A stretch of 64,000 bases of DNA from the NCBI GenBank assembly GCA_035638495.1, contig DASQZW010000251.1, positions 44,563 to 108,562 of the forward strand, in the 5' to 3' direction. Below, one piece after another: positions 43,099-51,283 of the stretch. Position numbers and translations under genes: made by a program. Each line of letters starts with the position of its first letter. Position 1 is the stretch's first letter. Below the pieces are notes generated by a model. The model had not been told where the DNA came from. It ran no database searches and worked only from the letters and a program-made list of their open reading frames with translations. Origin of the DNA: CF-161 sp035638495 (GTDB lineage Bacteria > Chloroflexota > Dormibacteria > Dormibacterales > Dormibacteraceae).

Positions 43099-43757
43099 CC
43101 GACGAACCGGACGTTCGGGCTCGGTAGGACGACCTCGAACAGCTCCGGCGCGGGCCACGAGGCCGGCGTGGGGCCGCCGACACGCTTCCAGCGCTCGGTG
43201 AGCACGAGGACCCGCGGCAGCGCCGCCAACAGGCGGGAGGTGCCGCGACGGTTCACGAAGCCGCCGTCCGCGAAGACGGCGTCGCAGCCCACGACCGCCA
43301 CGGCGGCCGAGGGCCGGCCCACCGCGCGGGCGGCGACGCCCGTCGCGGCCAGCTCGGCGAGCAGCAGGTGGCCCTCGTCGCGGTCATCCTCGACGACCAC
43401 CTCGACCAGCGGCGGCCGCGTGAGCACCAGGGCCCGTGCCACGAGCGAGCTGTTGCTGATTGTGGCGACCCGCTCCGCGCCGCGCAGCAGGTCCGCTGCG
43501 GCGCCCGCCACGAGCCGGCGCTCGGAATCGGCGCGGCGCAGCACCGCCTGCACGTCTCCGACCTCGAGCGCCTCGCGGGCCGCCGCGGCCAGCGCCGGCA
43601 TCTCCGGACGTATGCGCTCGATGCCGGCGACCAGGCCCGGCCAATCCGCCCGAGGGCGGCTGGCGAGCACGCCGAGCGCCCGCCTGGCCAGCCAGCCGGC
43701 GCCGTGGACGCGGTCCTCCGCGATCGCGCGCAGCCGGGAATCCGGTGCGTAACACAT
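43092..43757 (-). CDS. Initiation factor eIF-2B-like protein (ISOCOT fold)
   Basis: 221 residues. The pattern ...VATISNSSLVARAL, VVVEDDRDEGHLLLAELAATGV, VVGCDAVFADGGFVNRRGTSRLLAAL and VLVLTERWKR resembles the eIF2B alpha/methylthioribose-1-phosphate isomerase/ribose-1,5-bisphosphate isomerase superfamily, with the conserved Cys-Asp (VGCDAVFADG). The first 90 residues are a helical domain. It is shorter than the isomerases. Sugar-phosphate isomerase or regulatory function is possible; no neighbour clarifies it. Confidence 0.65.
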   Translation of the reverse strand: MCYAPDSRLRAIAEDRVHGAGWLARRALGVLASRPRADWPGLVAGIERIRPEMPALAAAAREALEVGDVQAVLRRADSERRLVAGAAADLLRGAERVATISNSSLVARALVLTRPPLVEVVVEDDRDEGHLLLAELAATGVAARAVGRPSAAVAVVGCDAVFADGGFVNRRGTSRLLAALPRVLVLTERWKRVGGPTPASWPAPELFEVVLPSPNVRFVGQ

Positions 43758-44073
43758 GCGCGACGACCGACGTTACTATTTCCTGGAACGAGAGGGACTC
43801 GGGGTTCCTGCCGGCTATCTTCCGTAGCGCGCTATCGAACGTGCTTTCGGACTTGCTAGCTCACTCCGCCAGAATCTAAGCTGGTCAAGGGACCCCGAGG
43901 GAAGCATTGCGAAGGAGTCTGGCGCCAGGTGGCGAGACTGGTTCCGGTTCCGGAGCGTGATCCGTCGGGGTCCGTAGTTTTCCCCGGTTTTCCCCTGTTT
44001 CCACCGTATTTCCACAGGCCTGTTCGTCAGCTACATTTGGTTGCCTGGCGGCGAACCTCCGTTCGGTAGCCGC
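43758..44073. other. Intergenic region with phased A-tracts
   Basis: 316 bases between two minus-strand genes; no coding sequence seen. It contains a 10-bp palindrome CTGGCGCCAG (43919-43928), and a block (43978-44018) in which T tracts begin at 43978, 43988, 43998 and 44009, each followed by C-rich sequence (TTTTCCCC twice, then TTTCCACC and TTTCCACA). It then has TACATTTGGTT at 44032-44042, shared with 33084-33094. The promoter of the eIF2B-like gene would lie upstream of 43757. Confidence 0.5.
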
Positions 44074-44074
44074 C
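44047..44074 (-). terminator. Hairpin at the end of the ACT-domain gene
   Basis: GGCGGC and GCCGCC (44047-44052, 44069-44074) with inner GAAC/GTTC pairing form a stem that begins at the stop codon of the minus-strand ACT-domain gene. No T run follows. Confidence 0.35.
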
Positions 44075-44727
44075 TAGAAGCGGCGGCCGCGGACCCGGTC
44101 GATCGAGAACTTCGCTGTCTCGGCGATGAGCATGACAGCCATCACGCCGGCCTCCAGCGGGTCGCTGACGACCAGGTCGGCCGCCTCCACGAGTGAGCCG
44201 GCCATGCTGGTGCAGACCACGATGATGCCCGCCTCCTGGATCTCGCGCGCGGCGGCCGTGATGTCGCCGCCCATCAGCGCCCCGGCCAGCACCAGGACGC
44301 GCGCGCGGTGCAGGCGCGCCACCGCGCGGACCGCGGTTGCCAGGCGCTCCTCGCCGACGAGCGGGATCGTGTCGACCGAGATCCGTTCGCCGCGGATGTT
44401 GTGACGGTCCGCCTCCGAGATCGCGCCCTGCGCGACCATGCCGACCTGCGCACCGCCGCCGATCACGATCACGCGCTTGCCGAAGACCTGCTGGAAGGAC
44501 GGCACGCGCAGCACCTCGCTGACGACGTCCAGCTCGGCGATCTCGGCGACGAGGGCGTCGGCGTCCGCCATCCCCTCCATCTCCAGCTGCGTCTCCGCGA
44601 CGGCGCTGGTCGCGATGTACGTGATGTTGGCGCGGTGCCGGTAGATCACCTCAGCCACGCGGTAGAGGGCGCCCGGTTCGTCGCGCGTGGTGACGAGGAG
44701 TGCGAGCTGCTCGCTCACGAATCGCAC
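44074..44727 (-). CDS. ACT-domain protein with DUF5612-like C-terminal domain
   Basis: 217 residues from a GTG at 44727, or 214 from the GTG at 44718. An ACT domain occupies the first 75 residues (LALLVTTRDEPGALYRVAEV, ITYIATSAV). The second domain has VIVIGGGAQVGMVAQGAISEADRHNI, VLVLAGALMGGDITAA and EAGIIVVCTSMAGSLVEAADLVVSDP, like the DUF5612 domain best known from archaeal ACT proteins. It probably senses a small ligand such as an amino acid. The start region lies within the first hairpin of a repeat pair (44723-44744). Confidence 0.75.
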   Translation of the reverse strand: MRFVSEQLALLVTTRDEPGALYRVAEVIYRHRANITYIATSAVAETQLEMEGMADADALVAEIAELDVVSEVLRVPSFQQVFGKRVIVIGGGAQVGMVAQGAISEADRHNIRGERISVDTIPLVGEERLATAVRAVARLHRARVLVLAGALMGGDITAAAREIQEAGIIVVCTSMAGSLVEAADLVVSDPLEAGVMAVMLIAETAKFSIDRVRGRRF

Positions 44728-44784
44728 ATCCGCCGGGATGTGCGGTTCTCAGGCCTCGTGCGCCGCACATCCGTCCGGATGTGC
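44723..44784. repeat. Paired hairpin repeat, GCACATCC family, locus A
   Basis: Hairpin 1 is CGCACATCC-GCCG-GGATGTGCG (44723-44744, perfect 9-bp stem). Hairpin 2 is GCACATCC-GTCC-GGATGTGC (44765-44784, perfect 8-bp stem). They lie 20 bases apart between the MarR gene and the ACT-domain gene, and the first covers the latter's start codon. A second pair of the same family lies at 55355-55417. Confidence 0.8.
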
Positions 44785-44794
44785 ATTTCCGGCA

Positions 44795-45262
44795 TCAAGA
44801 GGTGGGCTCGCGCGTGCGCTCTTCCAGCCGCAGCAGCACCTCGCGCAGGGCCAGCCGCTCGTCGGACGTCAGCCCGCGCACCGCGGGGCTGTCGTCCACC
44901 AGGCGCGCCTCCAGGCGGCGCCGGAGCGCCGCGCCGGCCGCGGTCAGGAGCACGCCCCGGACCCGGCGGTCGTCGGCGCCCTGGCGGCTGACCAGCCCCC
45001 GCGCCTCCAGCCGGCCGACGGCCACCGTGACGTTGGACGGGTTCGCGTTCAGCACCGCGGAGAGCTCGCGCATCGAGAGGCAGCAGTCCGGCTCCAGGTT
45101 CAGCAGCGCCTTCGCCTCCGGCTGCGACAGGTCGAACTCCGCGACCCGCGCCTGGTGGTGCGCCCACATCCGGCTCACGAGGCCGGTCGCCAGCGCGACG
45201 ACCTCGCGCGTGAGTTCGTCGGGTGCCTGGGCCGTGGGAGCTCGCGCGTCCTGCCTCTGCAC
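44795..45262 (-). CDS. MarR-family transcriptional regulator
   Basis: 155 residues. The winged helix is seen in SMRELSAVLNANPSNVTVAVGRLEARGLV followed by the wing ADDRRVRGVLLTAAG. MarR proteins are dimers that leave DNA on binding an aromatic or oxidant ligand. It lies 21 bases downstream of the E2 gene on the same strand, so it may be cotranscribed with and regulate the 2-oxo acid dehydrogenase genes; no operator was identified. Confidence 0.87.
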   Translation of the reverse strand: MQRQDARAPTAQAPDELTREVVALATGLVSRMWAHHQARVAEFDLSQPEAKALLNLEPDCCLSMRELSAVLNANPSNVTVAVGRLEARGLVSRQGADDRRVRGVLLTAAGAALRRRLEARLVDDSPAVRGLTSDERLALREVLLRLEERTREPTS

Positions 45263-45283
45263 GTTGGTCAGCAGCTTACCTTT

Positions 45284-46561
45284 TCAGTAGACGGGCGTCT
45301 CGCCCGAAACGGACTCGAGCCAGCGCCGGCAGCTGGTCAGGAACCGCGCCGCCTCCAGGCCGTCCAGCACCCGGTGATCGAAGCTGAAGCACAGGTACAT
45401 CATCGGCTTGATCCCGATCATGCCGTTGACGGCCACCGGCCGATCGACGATGGCCTCCATCGTCAGGATGCCGGCCTGCCCCGGGTTGATGACCGAGTAG
45501 CTGAAGAGCGTGCCGAACGTGCCGGAATTGTTGACGGTGAACGTCCCGCCCTGGAGCTCGTCCGCCCGCAGCTTGCGGTTCCGCGCACGCGTCGCGACGT
45601 CGTTCACCGCGCGCGCGATGCCGGCCAGCGAGAGGCCGTCGGCGCCCCGGATGACCGGCACCAGCAGCGTGTCCTCGAAGCCGACCGAGATGCCGAGGTC
45701 GATGCGGCGGTGAACGATGATCTCGGTCTCGTTGAACGTCGCATTCACCTCGGGGTGCTCCCGCAGGGACGCGACCGCGGCCGCGATGACGTAGGGCAGG
45801 TAGGTCAGCGAGAAGCCCTCCCGCTGCTGGAAGGACCCCTTGTTCGCGTTCCGGCTGGCGACCACCCCGCTCATGTCCACTTCCTGGGTCTGCCAGGCGT
45901 GGGGAATGGTTGTCTTGGAGCGCGTCATGTTCTCGCCGATGAGGCGGCGCACCCGGGTGAGCGGCACCACCTCGTCGCCCTGGGTCGGCGCGGCAGACGG
46001 CGCCGGTGCCTCACGCGGAGCCGGCGGCGGCGGGGCCTTCGCCGCGCGCGCCTCCACGAACTGACGCACGTCGCGTTTCGTCACCCGACCGCCGAGACCG
46101 GTGCCGGCGACCTCCGCGAGGTCGACTCCCTGCTCCTCCGCGAGCAGCGTGACGCCCGGCGAGTAGCGGTGCTCCCCGCCTTCGTCACGCTGGGGCGCGG
46201 CCGCGGCCGCCCGCGCCGGCTCGGGTTCCGGCTCGCTCGCCGGCGGCCGCGGGGCGGCAGGCTCGACCGGCGTCGCCTCGTCGGCTCGCAGCTCGACCCG
46301 CGCCGGGACCTCGCCGTCACCCTCCACCTCGACCACCGCGATCTCGCTCCCGGCCTCGACGGTGTCCCCCTCCTGCGCCAGGATCTCCTTCAGCACCCCG
46401 GTCACGGGTGCCGGCACCTCGGCGTTCACCTTGTCGGTGTCGACCTCCAGCATCGGCTCGAACTCGACCACCTGGTCGCCGGGCTTGACCAGCCAGCGGG
46501 AGATCGTGCCCTCGTGGACGGACTCCCCGAGCTGCGGCATCGTGACGCGCGTCGTGGCCAT
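45284..46561 (-). CDS. 2-oxo acid dehydrogenase E2 component (dihydrolipoyl acyltransferase)
   Basis: 425 residues. The lipoyl domain has EVDTDKVNAEVPAP with the lipoylated Lys. An acidic Ala/Pro linker, a peripheral subunit-binding domain (YSPGVTLLAEEQGVDLAEV...GLGGRVTKRDV), and the catalytic domain ending in CFSFDHRVLDGLEAARFL (His and Asp of the acyltransfer site) follow. It passes acyl groups from E1 to CoA. The ATG overlaps the E1 stop codon (TGATG at 46561). Branched-chain 2-oxo acid dehydrogenase is the favoured complex, because of the E1 sequence. Confidence 0.93.
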   Translation of the reverse strand: MATTRVTMPQLGESVHEGTISRWLVKPGDQVVEFEPMLEVDTDKVNAEVPAPVTGVLKEILAQEGDTVEAGSEIAVVEVEGDGEVPARVELRADEATPVEPAAPRPPASEPEPEPARAAAAAPQRDEGGEHRYSPGVTLLAEEQGVDLAEVAGTGLGGRVTKRDVRQFVEARAAKAPPPPAPREAPAPSAAPTQGDEVVPLTRVRRLIGENMTRSKTTIPHAWQTQEVDMSGVVASRNANKGSFQQREGFSLTYLPYVIAAAVASLREHPEVNATFNETEIIVHRRIDLGISVGFEDTLLVPVIRGADGLSLAGIARAVNDVATRARNRKLRADELQGGTFTVNNSGTFGTLFSYSVINPGQAGILTMEAIVDRPVAVNGMIGIKPMMYLCFSFDHRVLDGLEAARFLTSCRRWLESVSGETPVY

Positions 46562-48630
46562 CAGAACTCAGCCAGTTCGCGCAGTTGGGCAGTGACTTTT
46601 TCGGGGTTCGGCATGAAGAAGTCCTCCATCGGCTGCGCGTACGGCATCGCGGGCACGTCCAGCCCGCCGAGCCGCTTCACAGGCGCGTCGAGCCAGCGCC
46701 AGGCCCCGTCCGCGATGAGCGCCGCGACCTCCGAGCCGACCGAGACGCTGAAGTTGTCCTCGTAGAGAACCAGGCATTTCCCGGTCTTGCGGGCCGACGT
46801 CAGGATCGCGTCACGATCGAGCGGGTACACCGTGCGCAGGTCGACGACCTCGACGCTCCAGCCCTCGCGCTCCAGGTTGCCGGCCGCCTCCAGCGCGTAG
46901 TGCACCATGAGCCCGTAGCAGAAGACCGACAGGTCGTCGCCCTGCCGTGCAACCCGTGCCTGCTGCAGCGGAATCAGGTAGTCGCCCTTCGGGACGGGCT
47001 CCTTGAACATCCGGTACAGGCGCTTGTGCTCGAAGAAGAGCACCGGGTCGGGATCGCGCATCGCGGCGATCAGCAGTCCCTTGGCCTCGTACGGCGTCGA
47101 AGGGACCACGATCTTGAGTCCCGGCGTGGCGAACCGCGCCTCGATCGACTGCGAGTGGTACAGCGCGCCGTGCGAGTGACCGCCCATCGGCGCACGGATC
47201 ACCAGCGGCGCGCCCCAATCGCCGTTCGTCCGGTACCGGAATTTGGCGATCTCGTTCGTGATCTGGTTGAAGGCCATGTGCGCGAAGTCGGTGAACTGCA
47301 TCTCGGCCACCGGGCGCTTGCCGGCGAGCGACAGGCCCAGCGCGATGCCGGCGATGGACGACTCCGCGATGGGCGTGTCGATCACCCGCTCCGCGCCGAA
47401 CCGGGCGTACAGCCCGTCGGTGACGAGGAAGACGCCGCCCTTCGGGCCGACGTCCTCGCCGAGCACGATGACGCGCTCGTTGCGCTCCATCTCCTGCGCC
47501 AGCGCGTCGCGCACGGCCTGGACCATGTTCATGTCCTCGGTCTCGGCCGGGGAACCGGGAACGAAAGCCGCGGGGAGGTCGACGGAGTACACGTTCGTCA
47601 GCGCGTCCTCCGGCCTGGCATCGGCGGCGTCGAGCCCCTGGCGGGTCGCCCGCGTGACCTCGTCCTTGACCTGCTCGTCGTACTCGTCGGCGGTCTTCTC
47701 GTCGAGGAGGCCCTCTTCGAGCAGGCGCGTCCGGAAGCGCGCGAGGCCGTCGTTGGCCGCCAGCTGGTCGAGCTCCTCCTGGCTGCGGTAGCGGCGCTGG
47801 TCGTCCTCGGACGAGTGCGCACCCAGCCGGTCGACCAGGCACTCGATCAGCGTCGGCCCGTCGCCCGCGCGCGCCCGCGCGACCGCCTGCTTGCCCACGT
47901 GATAGCACGTCACCGGGTCGCGGCCGTCGACCGTCACGCCGGGGAAGCCATAGCCGGCCGACCGCTGCGCGGCGTGCTCGATCGCGTACTGCTTGTCGAA
48001 CGGGACCGAGATCGCGAACCCGTTGTTCTGGCAGACGAAGACCATTGGCAGCCGGTAGATCGCCGCGAAGTTGAACGCCTCGTGTGCGTCGCCCTCCGAG
48101 CCCGCCCCTTCGCCGTAGCAGGTCATGACGACCTTGTCGGTGCGGTCCATCTTCAGCGCGTACGCGACGCCGGCGGCGTGCACCATTTGCGTCGAGAGGG
48201 GCGAGCCGCCCGACACGATGTTCAGGCGCGTGTCGGAGAAGTGGCCGGGCGTCTGCTTGCCGCCCGAGGCCGGGTCATCCGGCTTCGCCAGCACCGAGAG
48301 CATCAGGTCGAGCGGCGTCAGGCCCATGCGGAAGCACAGGACGATGTCGCGGTAGTACGGGGCGATCCAGTCGTACTTGGGTCGGAGCGGCCAGCTCACG
48401 CCGACCTGCGCCGCCTCGTGGCCGGCAACCGAGATGATGAACGGCGCGCGGCCCTGCCGGTTCAGCACCTGGCAGCGGTAGTCGATCTGCCGGCCCAGCA
48501 GCATGAGGTGGAACCACTCCAGGAGCGTCTGCTCGTCGAGGTCCGTATCACGCCAGTCGACCGGCTCCTGGAACCGCCAGTCGGGATGGAACGCCTTCCG
48601 TTTCGCGACCTGTGCTTTCGTCTCTGCCAT
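46561..48630 (-). CDS. 2-oxo acid dehydrogenase E1, fused alpha and beta subunits (branched-chain type)
   Basis: 689 residues. Residues 1 to about 340 are an E1 alpha subunit; the thiamine diphosphate motif runs from YGEGAGSEGDAHEAFNFAA to FVCQNN, with the GEG form usual in branched-chain enzymes. After a linker, residues from about 370 are the E1 beta subunit (VIVLGEDVGPKGGVFLVTDG, ...TDFAHMAFNQITNEIAK, VVDLRTVYPLDRDA). The enzyme decarboxylates 2-oxo acids, probably those from Val, Leu and Ile, and passes the acyl group to E2. Alpha-beta fusion in one chain is known in several phyla. Confidence 0.92.
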   Translation of the reverse strand: MAETKAQVAKRKAFHPDWRFQEPVDWRDTDLDEQTLLEWFHLMLLGRQIDYRCQVLNRQGRAPFIISVAGHEAAQVGVSWPLRPKYDWIAPYYRDIVLCFRMGLTPLDLMLSVLAKPDDPASGGKQTPGHFSDTRLNIVSGGSPLSTQMVHAAGVAYALKMDRTDKVVMTCYGEGAGSEGDAHEAFNFAAIYRLPMVFVCQNNGFAISVPFDKQYAIEHAAQRSAGYGFPGVTVDGRDPVTCYHVGKQAVARARAGDGPTLIECLVDRLGAHSSEDDQRRYRSQEELDQLAANDGLARFRTRLLEEGLLDEKTADEYDEQVKDEVTRATRQGLDAADARPEDALTNVYSVDLPAAFVPGSPAETEDMNMVQAVRDALAQEMERNERVIVLGEDVGPKGGVFLVTDGLYARFGAERVIDTPIAESSIAGIALGLSLAGKRPVAEMQFTDFAHMAFNQITNEIAKFRYRTNGDWGAPLVIRAPMGGHSHGALYHSQSIEARFATPGLKIVVPSTPYEAKGLLIAAMRDPDPVLFFEHKRLYRMFKEPVPKGDYLIPLQQARVARQGDDLSVFCYGLMVHYALEAAGNLEREGWSVEVVDLRTVYPLDRDAILTSARKTGKCLVLYEDNFSVSVGSEVAALIADGAWRWLDAPVKRLGGLDVPAMPYAQPMEDFFMPNPEKVTAQLRELAEF

Positions 48631-48637
48631 CGGTCTT

Positions 48638-50014
48638 CTAGATGTTGAGCGCCACGCCGTCGACTGCGAGGGAGGCTTCGCCGATCGCCTCGCTGAGGGT
48701 CGGATGCGGATGGATGTTGCGGCCGATCTCCCAGGGATCGCCCCGGAACAGCTGCGCCAGCGCCGGCTCGGCGATCAGCTCGGTGGCCTGGACGCCGATC
48801 ACGTGGGCGCCCAGCAGCTGACCGGTCTTCGCGTCCGCGACGATCTTGGCGAAGCCGGCGGTCTCGCCGTGGATGATCGCGCGCGCGTTGGCCACGAACG
48901 GGAACCTCCCGACGCGGACCTCGCGGCCCCGCTCCCGCGCCTGGGCCTCGGTCAGCCCCACCGACGCGATCTCCGGCGTGGAGTAGGTGCAGCGCGTCAC
49001 GAGCTCCTGCTCCATCGGCGTGACGCGCCGGCCGGCGACGTCCTCCGCGGCCACGATGCCCTCGTGGGCAGCGGCGTGGGCGAGCTGGTAGCCGCCGACC
49101 ACGTCGCCGATCGCCCACACGCCGGGCGCCGAGGTCCGCATCCACTCGTCGACCTTCACGACGCCGCGCTCGTCGACCTCTACGCCCGCTTGCTCCAGGC
49201 CGATGTCCCGGCTGTTCGGGCCGCGGCCCACCGCGACCAGCAGCTGCTCCGTACGGACCTCGCCGTCCGCCAGCCGGACGGCGACCTCGCCTTCTTCGAC
49301 GCGGGCCCCCTCGACGCGGGCCCCGACGCGGCAGTCGATGCCGGAGCGCTTGAACGCCTGAAGCAGCACACGCGAGACCTCCTCGTCCTCGAGGGGCACG
49401 AGCCGGTCCAGCGCCTCGATGAGCGTCACGGCCGCGCCCATCTGCCGGTAGAACGTCGCGAACTCGACGCCGACGGCGCCGGCGCCGATGATCGCGACCG
49501 AGGCGGGCAGGCGCCGCGCCTTCGTGGCGTGGTCGGAGTTGACGATGCGCTCGCCGTCGAAGTCGAGGCCGGGCAGCGATCGAGGCGAGGAGCCCGTCGC
49601 GACGATGATCGCGGCCGCCTGGATCGCACGATCGTCGACGCGGATGCGTCCCTCGCCCTCGAGCCGCCCGCATCCGTACACGACCTCGATCTTGTTCTTG
49701 CGCATCAGGCCCTGCACGCCCTTCCAGAGCTGGTCCACCACCGCGTCGCGGCGCACGGCGATGCGCTCGTAGTCGAAGGCGACGTCGCCTGCCTCGATGC
49801 CGTACTCCTGGCGGCGGGCGTGCAGCTTGTTGAACAGGCCCGACGTCTCGAGGAGCGCCTTGGTCGGGATGCAGCCGATGTGCAGGCACGTGCCGCCCAG
49901 CTTGGCGACCTCCACGATGACCGTGCGCTTGCCCAGCTGAGCCGCGCGGATCGCCGCGGTGTAGCCGCCGGTGCCGCTGCCCAGCACGGCCACGTCGAAT
50001 TCGTTGTCGGGCAC
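48638..50014 (-). CDS. lpdA: Dihydrolipoamide dehydrogenase (E3)
   Basis: 458 residues from the GTG at 50014, chosen because VPDNEFDVAVLGSGTGG is the natural N-terminus. FAD-binding GSGTGGYTAA, the redox-active disulphide in GGTCLHIGCIPTK, the NAD domain IIGAGAVGVEFATFYRQMG, and the active-site His/Glu in ...IHPHPTLSEAIGEA are complete. It reoxidises the lipoyl group of E2 with NAD. Seven bases separate it from the downstream E1 gene, so E3, E1, E2 and MarR form one operon. Confidence 0.94.
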   Translation of the reverse strand: MPDNEFDVAVLGSGTGGYTAAIRAAQLGKRTVIVEVAKLGGTCLHIGCIPTKALLETSGLFNKLHARRQEYGIEAGDVAFDYERIAVRRDAVVDQLWKGVQGLMRKNKIEVVYGCGRLEGEGRIRVDDRAIQAAAIIVATGSSPRSLPGLDFDGERIVNSDHATKARRLPASVAIIGAGAVGVEFATFYRQMGAAVTLIEALDRLVPLEDEEVSRVLLQAFKRSGIDCRVGARVEGARVEEGEVAVRLADGEVRTEQLLVAVGRGPNSRDIGLEQAGVEVDERGVVKVDEWMRTSAPGVWAIGDVVGGYQLAHAAAHEGIVAAEDVAGRRVTPMEQELVTRCTYSTPEIASVGLTEAQARERGREVRVGRFPFVANARAIIHGETAGFAKIVADAKTGQLLGAHVIGVQATELIAEPALAQLFRGDPWEIGRNIHPHPTLSEAIGEASLAVDGVALNI

Positions 50015-50085
50015 GAAGCTCAGTGTAGGGTGGCTCGCTCGCCGGAAACCGGCGGGCGGCCCCCGCCGGTTTCCGACGGCGACCG

Positions 50086-51204
50086 CTAGGTCGTCAGGAC
50101 GGCCGCTCGCTTCTCCGGGTCGGGCCCGACCCACTCCGACGCGGGCCGGATGATCCGGCCGTCCTTGGACGTGTACTCGAGCACGTGGGCGGTCCAGCCC
50201 GCCATCCTCGAGGCGGCGAAAACGCTCGCGAAAAACTCCGTGGGGAAGCCAGCCGCCGCCAGCACGCCCGCCGAGTAGTAGTCGACGTTCGTCGCATTGG
50301 GCCGCTCGGGGTGGCGCGCCACGAGCTCCCGCAGCGCTACCTCCTCGACCCTGAACGCCACGTCGTAGAACTCGCGGTTGGCCTCGCGGCACAGGTCGCG
50401 CAGGATCTTGGCGCGGGGATCGTACGTGCGGTAGACGCGGTGCCCGAAGCCCATCAGCCGCTCCTTGCGGTCGAGGGCGTCCATGACGAACCGCTCGGCG
50501 TGGTCGGGGCCGCCGACCCGCTCGATCATGTTCATCGCGGCCGTCGCGGCGCCCCCGTGGGAGGGGCCCTTCAGCGCGCCGACCGCGCCGACGACCGATG
50601 ACCACATGTCGCTGCCGGTCGAGCAGATCACGCGTGCGGTGAACGTCGACGCGTTGAGGCCGTGGTCGGCCAGCAGAACGAGATACGACTGCAGGTAGCG
50701 CACGCGATCGGGGTCCGGGTCCCGGCCGTCGAGCATGTAGAGGAAGTTCGCCGCGTGGCCGAGGTCGGTGCGCGGCTCGACCGGCTGCTGACCACGCTGG
50801 TGCCGGTAGTACGCGGCGATCGCTGTCGGCGTCACCGCGGTGGCGGCGATCGCGTCGTCGAGGCTCGGCTTGGGGCAGCCGGGAGCCGCCCCCTGTGCCG
50901 ACAGCAGCGTGCGCAGGGCGTCCATTGGATCCACGTCCGCCGGCAGCCCTCCCAGCGCGGCGCGCGCGGCGCCGTTCAGCGCGCGCCGGGCCGTGAGTTT
51001 GCCGTTGAAGTCGCGAAGCTGTGCGTCGTCGGCCAGCTCGCCGTTCCAGAGGAGGTAGGCGATATCCTCGAAGGAGCGACCTGCGACCTCCTGGATCAGA
51101 TAGCCGCCACGGTAGATGAGCCGACCATTCTGCCCGTCTACCTCACTGATCTCGGTCTGGGCGGCGACGACGCCTTCGAGTCCAGGACTGTACGGCACGG
51201 TCAT
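50086..51204 (-). CDS. Citrate synthase (citrate/2-methylcitrate synthase family)
   Basis: 372 residues. Active-site elements are LLADHGLNASTFTARV (His), GFGHRVYRTYDPRAK (His and Arg), and NVDYYSAGVLAAAGFP (Asp). This is the short type II-like bacterial enzyme. It condenses acetyl-CoA with oxaloacetate in the TCA cycle; 2-methylcitrate synthase activity with propionyl-CoA, which branched-chain amino acid breakdown would supply, cannot be excluded. It is 71 bases upstream of the E3 gene on the same strand. Confidence 0.92.
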   Translation of the reverse strand: MTVPYSPGLEGVVAAQTEISEVDGQNGRLIYRGGYLIQEVAGRSFEDIAYLLWNGELADDAQLRDFNGKLTARRALNGAARAALGGLPADVDPMDALRTLLSAQGAAPGCPKPSLDDAIAATAVTPTAIAAYYRHQRGQQPVEPRTDLGHAANFLYMLDGRDPDPDRVRYLQSYLVLLADHGLNASTFTARVICSTGSDMWSSVVGAVGALKGPSHGGAATAAMNMIERVGGPDHAERFVMDALDRKERLMGFGHRVYRTYDPRAKILRDLCREANREFYDVAFRVEEVALRELVARHPERPNATNVDYYSAGVLAAAGFPTEFFASVFAASRMAGWTAHVLEYTSKDGRIIRPASEWVGPDPEKRAAVLTT

Positions 51205-51283
51205 CAGTACTCAAGTGTACGCTCCACCGAAAGTCGCCAGGAACGTGCGTCGGCGAGGATCCGGCGGCCTCCTGACCGCGCGC

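Noticed and set aside
43950..44045. Possible replication origin (DnaA-like words, A-tracts, ParA gene about 8 kb away)
   Set aside because: Only one imperfect DnaA box, no dnaA, dnaN, rpmH, mnmG or parB gene nearby, and strand skew could not be measured.
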